From: Dehalococcoidia bacterium
GTDB taxonomy: Bacteria > Chloroflexota > Dehalococcoidia > Lucifugimonadales > JAGWBF01
Assembly: GCA_021296025.1 (NCBI GenBank)
Contig: JAGWBF010000071.1
Span: 9,821 to 23,174, forward strand
Direction: 5' to 3'
Length of the DNA stretch: 13,354 nucleotides
The notes beneath the pieces are model-generated. The model was given only the letters and a program-made list of their open reading frames with translations, did no database searches and was not told the origin of the DNA. A program made the position numbers and the translations under genes. How positions within the stretch are numbered: position 1 is the first letter of the stretch; the number at the start of each line of letters is the position of its first letter. Positions 6,660 through 13,331 of the stretch are shown here, piece after piece.

Positions 6660-7567
6660 GAGCGCCTGGGAGCGGAGGCGATAATCCTTGCGGCCATCTC
6701 CGTGTCGATGCCCCGGGGCCATTCCCGCTTCGAGGGGTCTGAGATTCGCACTTCAAGAGGTGGCCCCAGCTCGTCGATCTCCATCCTGATGACGTCGCCG
6801 TCCTGGACAGCTCCTATCTGTTGATGGTTGACACCCGTTGCTACCACATCGCCGGGTTCCAAGGTTGTGATCTTCGAGAACTCGGACACCAGCTCCTTGA
6901 TGGGGTGGGCCATGTCGCTGGTGGGGAAGTCGTGACGGGGCTCGTCGTTGTTGAATAGGCGTATCTGGATGTTCTGAGGGTCCGCGATCTCGTCGGCGGT
7001 GACCAGGGCGGGTCCCATGGGGGCGAAGGTGTCCCAACACTTTCCGAGGAAGAAGCTGTTGCCCACAGCGCCCTGGAGCCCCCTGGCTGACATGTCCAGG
7101 AAGTTGGTGTAGCCAAAAATGTAGGAAAGGGCATCCTCCTGGCTGACCTTGGTTGCCCTCTTCCCCACGACGAAAGCCAGCTCGCATTCGTGGTGAAATA
7201 TGGTTGCGCCCACATCTGGGAGCTCGCAGGTTTCTCCTGTGCCGATGATGGCCGTCGGAGACTTGAGGAAAGCGTCAAGTATTGCCGGCTCCCGTTGCCC
7301 GAATTCCAGGTAGTTAACGGCGGCGCATATAACCTTGGACGGCCGGGGCAGAGGCGCCCTTAGACGTACGCTGGAGAGAGGCACTCCCGCGCCTTCAGCC
7401 AGCACCTTATCCAGCCTCGGCTTGAGGTCGTTCCAGCCCTCTATCAGGTCTTCCATCATGTCTTGAGGCTCGCGGAACTTCTCCCCTTCGAAGACTGATG
7501 TGGCATCTACCACGCTGCTGCCCTTCAAAAGGCCCAACTGGTAATCGTTGAATAGCACTATCTTCAT
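6656..7567 (-). CDS. Fumarylacetoacetate hydrolase (FAH) family protein
   Basis: The 303-residue protein has a short N-terminal domain and the FAH catalytic domain from about residue 75. FAH-family enzymes hydrolyse, isomerise, hydrate or decarboxylate oxo-acid intermediates, often in aromatic-compound breakdown, using Mg or Mn. Expected metal ligands are E127 and E129 in HHECELAFVVGK (125-136) and D158 in GYTNFLDMSARGLQ (152-165). The usual SARD reads SARG here. K176 in GKCWDTFAPMGPAL and VATGVNHQQIG (242-252), in place of the common TGTP-G turn, complete the domain. ATG at 7567 is chosen because AGGAG lies 9 nt upstream; a longer frame reaching 7660 would start inside the -35 box. The substrate cannot be told; it is not in an operon with other catabolic genes. 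It ends tail to tail with dinB, sharing CTAG. Confidence 0.9.
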   Translation of the reverse strand: MKIVLFNDYQLGLLKGSSVVDATSVFEGEKFREPQDMMEDLIEGWNDLKPRLDKVLAEGAGVPLSSVRLRAPLPRPSKVICAAVNYLEFGQREPAILDAFLKSPTAIIGTGETCELPDVGATIFHHECELAFVVGKRATKVSQEDALSYIFGYTNFLDMSARGLQGAVGNSFFLGKCWDTFAPMGPALVTADEIADPQNIQIRLFNNDEPRHDFPTSDMAHPIKELVSEFSKITTLEPGDVVATGVNHQQIGAVQDGDVIRMEIDELGPPLEVRISDPSKREWPRGIDTEMAARIIASAPRRS

Positions 7568-7631
7568 GAAAGGACGCTCCTGTGTGAGGGTGCGGGGGTT
7601 AACTGGTCCTGCCCCGGAATCGAACCTAGAG

Positions 7632-7660
7632 AGTATAGCAAAGCCTATCTTGGCCTTCAA
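7632..7660 (-). promoter_or_regulatory. Promoter of the FAH-family gene
   Basis: Minus strand: TTGAAG (7660-7655), 17-nt spacer, TATACT (7637-7632) with TGC directly upstream. The start near 7625 leaves a leader of about 58 nt. Confidence 0.65.
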
Positions 7661-7728
7661 TTGGGGCTAGGACGAAGAAAGCGGCGGACTGCTGAACTGT
7701 TCTCGGCATTTGACTGGGCAGTTATACC

Positions 7729-7757
7729 TTGACTTTGAAAATTGTCTCTGCTAGAGT
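7729..7757 (+). promoter_or_regulatory. Promoter of the small lipoprotein gene
   Basis: Plus strand: TTGACT (7729-7734), 17-nt spacer, TAGAGT (7752-7757) preceded by TGC. The start near 7764 gives a leader of about 150 nt in which I see no further signal apart from the ribosome site. Confidence 0.6.
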
Positions 7758-7912
7758 CGGAATGCCGACACACCTAGTGGGTGGTGGGCGGATGTGCATG
7801 GGTGTCCCGTTAGGGTAGTCACTTAGTAAGCACGTTCAAACAGAGGCTTCCTGGCGCTTCCTTGTGAGCGCAGGCGTGCCAGGGGCCTGAAGAGAAGCTT
7901 GGAGGTGAATTG

Positions 7913-8374
7913 ATGCTCCATCTCCGGCAATGGAAGCCGAAGCTGTTGCTGTTGTTGCCAATTCTTGCAGTCCTTTCGTTTGCCATCGCTTGCAATGGAG
8001 ATGAAGAGCCAGCAGTAACCCTCACTCTTACACAGGTTGCTACCCCGACCGCAATACCACCGACGGCTACACCCGTCCCGACGGCTACCCCCACACCGGT
8101 GCCTCCTACTGCCACGCCTATACCTACCGCAACACCTGAGCCCACGGTGGACCACAGGCAGATCGCGATGGAAAGCTTCGTGGCCAGCTGGAACGATTCC
8201 TGGGGAGCCCGTGGCTTCTCGCCATGTCCGATTAGCCCTCAGGATTTGCCGGAGCTACCGGAAGCCATGTCGCCGGAAGAAGCGGCGATGCAGTTCATGG
8301 AAACATGGAACAGGTCGTGTGGTGAATTGGGTCTATCTCCCTGTCCCATAACGGAGTCCAGTCTGGCCAACTGA
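7913..8374 (+). CDS. Small Thr/Pro-rich lipoprotein with a duplicated Cys-containing motif
   Basis: The 153-residue protein starts at ATG 7913, 7 nt after GGAGG; an adjacent TTG at 7910 is possible but less likely. A basic then hydrophobic N-terminus (about 9-26) ends in AIAC, with Cys27 as the probable lipidation site, so the mature protein should be anchored at the outer face of the membrane. Residues 43-78 are an ATPTP/PTATP-type linker of a kind common in exported Chloroflexota proteins. The C-terminal part has two copies of one motif 39 residues apart: WNDSWGARGFSPCPI (93-107) and WNRSCGELGLSPCPI (132-146). The paired SPCPI cysteines could form disulfides outside the cell. I do not recognise a named family. 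The gene has its own promoter and terminator, so it is monocistronic. It is probably real; the function is unknown. Confidence 0.7.
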   Translation: MLHLRQWKPKLLLLLPILAVLSFAIACNGDEEPAVTLTLTQVATPTAIPPTATPVPTATPTPVPPTATPIPTATPEPTVDHRQIAMESFVASWNDSWGARGFSPCPISPQDLPELPEAMSPEEAAMQFMETWNRSCGELGLSPCPITESSLAN

Positions 8375-8410
8375 GGACCGGCCCGGTTTAGCGAATCGCA
8401 GCGAATTCAG

Positions 8411-8440
8411 GGGAGCTTCCAGCGTTGGAAGCTCCCTTTT
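8411..8440 (+). terminator. Rho-independent terminator of the lipoprotein gene
   Basis: GGGAGCTTCCA (8411-8421) and TGGAAGCTCCC (8426-8436) form a perfect 11-bp stem with a 4-nt loop, followed by TTTT. It lies 36 nt after the lipoprotein stop. Confidence 0.92.
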
Positions 8441-8570
8441 CATTTGGAGAATGCGTATGCAGGCCTGAGAGTGCCCGAGATGCTCGCTAGTCCTTCAGGG
8501 CTGCCCCCGGGATCGCGAGCTGACTCGCCCGCCAGTATGGGAAAGCTGCAATTCTCAAGGTGTCGTGGTC
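8441..8570. other. Intergenic stretch with no recognisable feature
   Basis: Between the lipoprotein terminator and the next promoter I see no supported gene, repeat or RNA. A 62-codon plus-strand frame begins here at 8444 but has no ribosome site and low-complexity content. Confidence 0.5.
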
Positions 8571-8600
8571 TTGACAGTGGGCCAGCCGTTTACTTAGAAT
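8571..8600 (+). promoter_or_regulatory. Strong promoter driving a leader peptide and structured RNA
   Basis: TTGACA (8571-8576) is a perfect -35, followed by an 18-nt spacer and TAGAAT (8595-8600), five of six -10 bases. The start should be near 8607. No gene begins nearby, so the transcript opens with about 410 nt of leader before the next large gene at 9019, or is a separate small RNA. Confidence 0.7.
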
Positions 8601-8660
8601 CCCAACATCCGCTCGCGCGGAAATCTAGATAGGTGCTGCAAATGCGCCGGGAGGTGATCA

Positions 8661-8696
8661 ATGAGTGATTATTTAAGTAACAGGGGGCGGTGGTAG
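8661..8696 (+). CDS. Candidate 11-residue leader peptide with a consensus ribosome site
   Basis: An 11-codon frame, MSDYLSNRGRW, runs from ATG 8661 to TAG 8694-8696. It follows GGGAGGTGATCA, among the best ribosome sites in the window. Its last codons (AGG GGG CGG TGG TAG) form most of the left arm of a 17-bp stem ending at 8790, so a ribosome finishing or stalling here would disrupt the stem. This resembles amino-acid or antibiotic-responsive leader frames, with Arg and Trp codons at the end. No biosynthetic or resistance gene follows directly; the next gene is the P-loop fusion at 9019. Function is inferred. Confidence 0.4.
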   Translation: MSDYLSNRGRW

Positions 8697-8808
8697 GCAC
8701 CTGTCTGGACCCGAATGGTCCTAGTCCCCAAAAGGGTAGATAACTAAATAAAAGGTTGGTCGGGCTCAGGCGAGTGCCTACCATCGCCCCGGGGTCTCGG
8801 AAGACCCC
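8684..8808 (+). ncRNA. Structured leader or small RNA with a long-range 17-bp stem
   Basis: The arms 8684-8700 and 8774-8790 pair over 17 bp (16 Watson-Crick plus one G-U). Inside is a GGACC/GGTCC hairpin with a 5-nt loop (8707-8721). Directly after the long stem, with no gap, comes a 7-bp hairpin, GGGGTCT/AGACCCC, with a CGGA loop (8791-8808), which could stack on it. I could not match it to any known riboswitch, 6S, SRP or tmRNA pattern. It could be an attenuator-type leader, a small RNA, or a dispersed inverted-repeat element of about 107 bp. The pairing is visible; the rest is open. Confidence 0.45.
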
Positions 8809-9018
8809 ACAGGACGGAAGGTTCGAAGGGCTCTGCCCCCCCTTTTCCTATTCTGGCAATCTTCCTCTCTTTAATCTGTCCGCGACCTCCCCACCCGATG
8901 GCCGCTTGCTCCTCGGGCTGTTCATAGACACTTACACACCCCGGTGTTACCATCACCTCGTCCCTTGTCGGCATGATTTCCTCACCCGGCCTCTGGTATC
9001 TCGAAGAGTAGGTGTGTA
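8809..9018. other. Pyrimidine-rich leader stretch before the P-loop fusion gene
   Basis: The plus strand is C/T-rich. Apart from a weak GGGC/GCCC stem near 8838-8848 followed by CCCTTTT, I see no clear terminator or promoter. A 76-codon minus-strand frame (8744-8974) has a GAGG 5 nt before its ATG, but its product shows no recognisable domain and its 3' end is made of the hairpin arms described upstream, so I do not call it a gene. Confidence 0.4.
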
Positions 9019-10152
9019 GTGGTCCGCGCCCTGTTCATGGGCCAGACTGGTCTGGCCAAGAAGTCCCAGCTCGATTCCCTGGCGGAGCTCTGCGCCCAGC
9101 AGCGCCATCCCATCGACAAGGTGTTCAGCGTCGGGGACATCATGTACGCGGAAAGCCAGACCGCCGGGAAGCCGCTGCATGAAGGAAAGATACTGGACCT
9201 TCCCTTGGCTGAGCTTGGCATACTCAGGCGCCTAGCCTTCGCCAATATCCGGCTGGAAAGCTCCCGGGCTGACCATGTGATGGTCGGGTCTCACTCGGTC
9301 TTCCGTTGGAACAACCAGCTTTTCAGGGCATTCGAAATACAAGAGCTGCAGGAGCTGAACCCGGACCTGGTGGTAACCCTGATAGATGATGTAGAGGCAG
9401 TGAAGCTGCGTCTCGATGATCTGCGAGCGGCGGGGCAGCTGCCTATCACAACCAGCTACAGCTTGAAGGACCTCCTGGTGTGGCGCGAGGAGGAGATCCT
9501 GGCGTCGGACGTGATTTCGTCCGTCCTTCAGGTCCCGCACTATGTGCTTGGGGTGTGGCTGGAGCCGGAGGTGTCAGAGACGCCTCTGGAGGTGGCTTTC
9601 AACCTGATGTTCCGGCCCGACAAACGTCTAGCCTACGTAAGCTATCCTATCAGCGACGCCCAAGCCAAGGAGGAGGTCTGGCGAAAGGTCATCGAGTATC
9701 GCAAGCTGGTAAGGTCTTACGTCACCGCCTTTGACCCGCTGATGATCAGTGAAAAGCGCCTCCAGATGCTCATGGGGGAGGAGCTGAAGAGGAGTCCCGG
9801 GGCAAAGGAATTGGCATGCGACGTTCGCGGCTGGGAGCTGGTCCTGGACATCAACGAGATCAAGGCAGTCATGCCTGACATCGACGGCCAGACCGTGTCC
9901 CGGGACTACAAGCTGCTGGACCAGTCGGACATGATAATCGCCTACTTCCCCCTGGACACCGATGGGGGGCCGCTTATCGCCGGAGGTGTCCAGTCGGAGA
10001 TAGAACACGCCTCAGCCTCCACGAAAGAGATTGTGATTGTGTGGGAATCTCCGCGGGAGCCGACCCCCTTTATCCGGCAGAAGGCTGATGTTCTGCTGCG
10101 AAGTCTCGAAGAGCTCGACAGTTACCTCCGGGAACTGCCACCACGCGGGTGA
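9019..10152 (+). CDS. Uncharacterised P-loop-like / nucleoside-deoxyribosyltransferase-like fusion protein
   Basis: The 377-residue protein starts at GTG 9019, with AGGTG 4 nt upstream and the first beta-strand immediately after. Residues 3-16 (RALFMGQTGLAKKS) resemble a degenerate kinase P-loop: a hydrophobic strand, then GxTGxxKKS with Ala where the second Gly of Walker A is usual. ADHVMVGSH (84-92) could be the next strand of an adenylate-kinase-like core and RLDDLRAAG (131-139) a lid. From about 203 a second domain has LAYVSYPIS (204-211), a DQSDMIIAYFP strand (301-311) and GGVQSEIEHA (322-331). That arrangement recalls nucleoside 2-deoxyribosyltransferase/DUF4406-like folds, in which a Glu in this position is catalytic. 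I recall similar GxTGxxKK proteins in archaea, without an assigned role. It may act on nucleotides or sense them; that is inference. Convergent with the MFS gene, 35 nt apart. Its transcript probably begins at the 8571 promoter. Confidence 0.55.
   Translation: MVRALFMGQTGLAKKSQLDSLAELCAQQRHPIDKVFSVGDIMYAESQTAGKPLHEGKILDLPLAELGILRRLAFANIRLESSRADHVMVGSHSVFRWNNQLFRAFEIQELQELNPDLVVTLIDDVEAVKLRLDDLRAAGQLPITTSYSLKDLLVWREEEILASDVISSVLQVPHYVLGVWLEPEVSETPLEVAFNLMFRPDKRLAYVSYPISDAQAKEEVWRKVIEYRKLVRSYVTAFDPLMISEKRLQMLMGEELKRSPGAKELACDVRGWELVLDINEIKAVMPDIDGQTVSRDYKLLDQSDMIIAYFPLDTDGGPLIAGGVQSEIEHASASTKEIVIVWESPREPTPFIRQKADVLLRSLEELDSYLRELPPRG
9040..9057. repeat. Perfect 8-bp inverted repeat inside the P-loop codons
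   Basis: GGCCAGAC (9040-9047) and GTCTGGCC (9050-9057) are separated by 2 bp, starting 21 nt into the gene. It could be an operator-like dyad or a hairpin affecting early translation; it may also be a by-product of the Gly-Gln-Thr-Gly-Leu-Ala codons. Confidence 0.4.
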
Positions 10153-10187
10153 CATCTCCTAGGGTCCACTAGCCGGGGAAATTGGGG

Positions 10188-11447
10188 CTAACGCATCTGC
10201 CGGAACTGGGGAAAGAACACCAGGAGCAAGAGAGGAAGAATCGCCAGTCCGATTCCATTGATCAGCAGTGCAAAGGGGGCGGATGTGGCTCCCGCAACGT
10301 ATCCGACTTCCATGTGGCCCACGGGAGCGGTACCGACTCCTACAATCCAGGATCCCATGGAACGCCCTCTCTGATCGTTGGGAACGCAGGTCTGGAGCAG
10401 GGTCTGGTGCAGAATGTCGGCGGCGGAAGCCATGCTGTTTACGAAGGTGACAAACAGCAACGCCACCCAGAAGTTGGGAGATTGGGAGAGCAGCACCACC
10501 CCCACTCCGAACAGGGAGAGCGCACCTAGGAGGAGCAAACCCCGGTGCCTGATCCAGCTGAATGCGCCCAGGGTTATTATTCCCATGGCCCCGCCGATGA
10601 ACCGAAAGGCTGTAAGGATGCCCAAGCCCGCCGGGCCAACTTCCAAGACATCTTCGGCCAGGATAGGGAGCATCACCTGGTGGGAAAAACCCAGCATCTC
10701 CGACCCGGCCGTGGACACCATCAGGCTGGACATGGCACGGTTGGATTTTAGGGCACGGAAGTAGGAAACAATGTTGTCCTTCATGGGTTCCCGCTCTACG
10801 GGCGCCGATTGGCCGATGCGACGAAGGCCGAACAAGGCGGTCAGCCCAATGGAGTAGCCTCCAGCCATCACAAAAAATGCTGTTTCTGGGCCCTGCCACT
10901 GAAGGGTTAGCCCTCCCGTCAATGCTCCGATGACGCCCCCAATGCGCTGGGCGAGAGATATTAGGGCGATCCCGTTTATGGCCCCCGCTGTGCCGACAAT
11001 GTCATAGGCGTACACCTGGCGGGCGGTCATGTAGAAGGACTGGAAGATACCGAAGAAGAAGGCCAGCGCGATAAGGTGCCATACCTGCAAGCTTCCAACC
11101 AGTGCCAAAGTGCCCAGGACAAGGGACACGGAAAGCATGCCAGTGACGGCAAAACGCATGAGGAAGCGCCGGTCCAATCGGTCTGTTATGGACCCAACCA
11201 TGAACCCGACTAACAGGAACGGGGCGGACCGGGCAGCAAAGGCGGCTCCCACCATGCTCGCCGAGTCGGTGATCTGAAATACAAGGAATCCCAGCAACAC
11301 CTGCTGCATTCCCTGCCCAATCTGGTTGGTTATGGTGGAAGCCCAGAGGACCCGGAAATCGGGATATTGGAAGGCGGCGAAGGGCCTCCAATAGCGAGAT
11401 CGGACCGGCGGGGGTTGGGGTGTCCTGGGGTTGGTTGGGGTACTCAT
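10188..11447 (-). CDS. Major facilitator superfamily exporter (MFS_3 / EntS-like)
   Basis: The 419-residue integral membrane protein has about 12 hydrophobic segments in two halves joined by a charged loop around 208-240. The MFS motif between TM2 and TM3 is visible as GSITDRLDRR (85-94). RQVYAYDIV...ALTGG (143-179) and LQTCVPNDQRGRSMG (351-365) resemble the MFS_3 family, whose members include the enterobactin exporter EntS and many drug or metabolite efflux proteins. It should use the proton gradient to expel a small molecule that cannot be named from sequence. The N-terminus has a Pro-rich, basic cytoplasmic tail (1-20). The ATG at 11447 has only a weak GGA ribosome site. It follows the Kef-like gene by 48 nt on the same strand and is probably transcribed with it. 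Confidence 0.9.
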   Translation of the reverse strand: MSTPTNPRTPQPPPVRSRYWRPFAAFQYPDFRVLWASTITNQIGQGMQQVLLGFLVFQITDSASMVGAAFAARSAPFLLVGFMVGSITDRLDRRFLMRFAVTGMLSVSLVLGTLALVGSLQVWHLIALAFFFGIFQSFYMTARQVYAYDIVGTAGAINGIALISLAQRIGGVIGALTGGLTLQWQGPETAFFVMAGGYSIGLTALFGLRRIGQSAPVEREPMKDNIVSYFRALKSNRAMSSLMVSTAGSEMLGFSHQVMLPILAEDVLEVGPAGLGILTAFRFIGGAMGIITLGAFSWIRHRGLLLLGALSLFGVGVVLLSQSPNFWVALLFVTFVNSMASAADILHQTLLQTCVPNDQRGRSMGSWIVGVGTAPVGHMEVGYVAGATSAPFALLINGIGLAILPLLLLVFFPQFRQMR

Positions 11448-11495
11448 TCAGTCCGTGGCTCGAGGCAGACCGGAGAAGGTCATTCCATCGACCGA

Positions 11496-13262
11496 TCAGC
11501 CATCGTCCGCGCTCTGCTTTTCAGGTTGGTCCTCCGGGGACGGGGTTTCTTCGTCGTCAACGTCGTCAGGGGTTTTCAGGTAGGTGCGAAGCTGCGTAAC
11601 CAGGGTGTCAACCTCCTGAGTGTCCACCTCAAACCGCAGGAGGGAGTAACGAAGAATCTGTTGGCCGCCCTCCATCTCGGGCCAGACCACCTCATGTACT
11701 CCGATACGAGTCAACTCTTCTGCATCTCCCTGCCTGCGGACGCGAGCGACGATTTCCAGCTGCGGGTTAATCTCGAAGGCACGCCTTGCCGTGTCCCGGG
11801 CGGACCTGGTGTCCCCCGTTGTGATTATAAACATCCGCGCCCTGTCGATACCTGCGTGTTCCAGGCTGGCGTTGCTGGTGCTGGAACCGCTTATTACAAG
11901 GAAACCATCTTCCAGGCCTCGCTGGGCGATGTGGGGGTTCAGCTCAATAACTACGAAGGGTACGTTATGCTCACGCAGAGCTTCCGCGACCAGCCGCCCT
12001 ATGTTGCCCAGACCACACAATACCAGATGCGACGAGAGATCGTTTATCCTGGATGCAACTGTGCTCTGGGCCGGGCTGTAGTCCCGTAACACACTCAATC
12101 GTCTTCCAAGCCTTTCCAAGCCCATGATCCCACCCGCAAATAAGAGGGGAGTTAACGCCATGGTTATAACGGTGGAAACCACGATCAGGGTCAGGAACTC
12201 CAGGTCCACTATGCCCAGAAGGAAGGCTGCGTCTGCCAGGAAGAAGCTGAACTCTCCAATCTGCATCATCCCCACTCCAGTCAGCAGGGCAGTGTAGGGT
12301 AGGTACCCGAAAGCCTTCACCAGTCCGCCTATCAGGACCAGCTTCACGAGCATGACTGCCGAAATAACGATCAGTACGAGGCCGATGTTTTCCACAAGGT
12401 ACCTGGGATCGGTAAGCATTCCCAGGGATACAAAGAAGACTGCGGCAAAGATGTCCCTTAGGGGTATCACCTCGGAGAGCGCCCGGCGCCCGAAGGGTGA
12501 TTCGCTGAGGACCAAGCCGGCAGCGAAGGCCCCGATTGCCAGGGTTAGTCCGAAGGCGTCGGTGAGGGCGGCCGCGGCGAAGGTCAATGCCACCACCGTC
12601 AAGATAAAGATCTCTCTGGAGCTTAGGATGGGGACCCTGTCCAGCACCCATGGGATTGCTCTGCCTCCCAGGACTACCATCAGCACCAGGATAACCGTAG
12701 CTTTGAGCACACCGAATCCCAGGTCCGATAGAGCGGCCGTCCCCTCTCCGGTCAGGGAAGGAAGAATGGCAATCATGGGGATGAAGGCCAGGTCCTGCAT
12801 GATCAGGATGCCCACCATCACATTGCCATGCACGCTTCCGAGCTCCCCCCGGTCAGCCAGTGTCTTGAGTACCACCATGGTGCTGCTAAGGGAGGCCACC
12901 ATGCCAAAGACCAAGGCTTGTTGGTATGGCCATCCCAGGTAGAGGGCCAGGGGATACATAAGTCCAATGGTAGCCAGCAGCTGTACGATTCCCCCCAGAA
13001 CAATGACCCGGCCTGCCCTACGCAGCTCCCTTAGAGACACCTCGACGCCCACTTCGAACAGGAGAAGCACAACACCGAACTCGGCAAGAGTGCGGACCTC
13101 TTCCAGGTTGCCGACAGCACCCAGGACGTGGGGTCCCACGATCGCCCCGGCAACTAGGTAGCCCAGCAGGATGGGGAAGCGGAACTGCCGTGCAATAATC
13201 CCGCCGGCGAAGCCGCTGGCAAGAATAATTACGATGTCCAGGAACAGAGAGCCGTGCAACAA
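11496..13262 (-). CDS. Kef-type monovalent cation:proton antiporter (CPA2) with TrkA-N domain
   Basis: The 588-residue protein joins a Na+/H+-exchanger domain (about 5-385, 12-13 membrane segments) to a cytoplasmic TrkA-N/RCK domain (about 411-530). In the membrane part GYLVAGAIVGP (34-44), IMQD (154-157) with the conserved Asp157, FVSLGM (277-282) and GVGMMQIGEFSF (329-340) are typical of the KefB/YbaL branch. The RCK domain has GLGNIG (417-422) and an acidic residue, E440, ending the second strand, as in NAD(H) binders. The expected role is potassium or sodium efflux against protons in the inner membrane, gated by nucleotide. The last 25 residues are very acidic and disordered-looking, and a full TrkA-C domain is missing. 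TTG at 13262 (or the adjacent TTG at 13259) is the start; no ATG or GTG is suitably placed and the ribosome site is poor. First gene of a likely two-gene unit with the MFS exporter. Confidence 0.92.
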   Translation of the reverse strand: MLHGSLFLDIVIILASGFAGGIIARQFRFPILLGYLVAGAIVGPHVLGAVGNLEEVRTLAEFGVVLLLFEVGVEVSLRELRRAGRVIVLGGIVQLLATIGLMYPLALYLGWPYQQALVFGMVASLSSTMVVLKTLADRGELGSVHGNVMVGILIMQDLAFIPMIAILPSLTGEGTAALSDLGFGVLKATVILVLMVVLGGRAIPWVLDRVPILSSREIFILTVVALTFAAAALTDAFGLTLAIGAFAAGLVLSESPFGRRALSEVIPLRDIFAAVFFVSLGMLTDPRYLVENIGLVLIVISAVMLVKLVLIGGLVKAFGYLPYTALLTGVGMMQIGEFSFFLADAAFLLGIVDLEFLTLIVVSTVITMALTPLLFAGGIMGLERLGRRLSVLRDYSPAQSTVASRINDLSSHLVLCGLGNIGRLVAEALREHNVPFVVIELNPHIAQRGLEDGFLVISGSSTSNASLEHAGIDRARMFIITTGDTRSARDTARRAFEINPQLEIVARVRRQGDAEELTRIGVHEVVWPEMEGGQQILRYSLLRFEVDTQEVDTLVTQLRTYLKTPDDVDDEETPSPEDQPEKQSADDG

Positions 13263-13300
13263 CGTCGGACTTTCAGCGTGTAAAGATTCCGAAAGGTATG

Positions 13301-13331
13301 ATTAGACTTGGTATCAGGTTATCTTACCAAG
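13301..13331 (-). promoter_or_regulatory. Promoter with overlapping inverted repeat upstream of the Kef-like gene
   Basis: Minus strand: TTGGTA (13330-13325), 18-nt spacer, TCTAAT (13306-13301), start near 13294 and about 32 nt of leader. A 7-bp inverted repeat, CTTGGTA (13307-13313) and TACCAAG (13325-13331) with 11 nt between, covers the -35 and spacer. That is where a repressor dimer would block polymerase. Promoter moderately certain; operator inferred. Confidence 0.55.

Noticed and set aside
7603..7673. tRNA-like stretch on the minus strand: GGTTCGATTCC T-arm consensus, then a 10-bp flanking pairing (GTCCT, bulged A, GCCCC against GGGGCAGGAC) and CCA.
   Set aside because: No D-arm, no proper 7-nt anticodon loop and a mismatched T-stem; the FAH promoter lies across it. 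At most a tRNA relic, more likely coincidence.
8444..8632. 62-codon plus-strand frame after the lipoprotein terminator.
   Set aside because: No ribosome site, runs through the strong 8571 promoter, and the product looks random.
8744..8974. 76-codon minus-strand frame with GAGG 5 nt before its ATG.
   Set aside because: No recognisable domain, composition follows the purine-rich strand, and its 3' part consists of hairpin arms that explain the sequence better. No minus-strand promoter was seen upstream.
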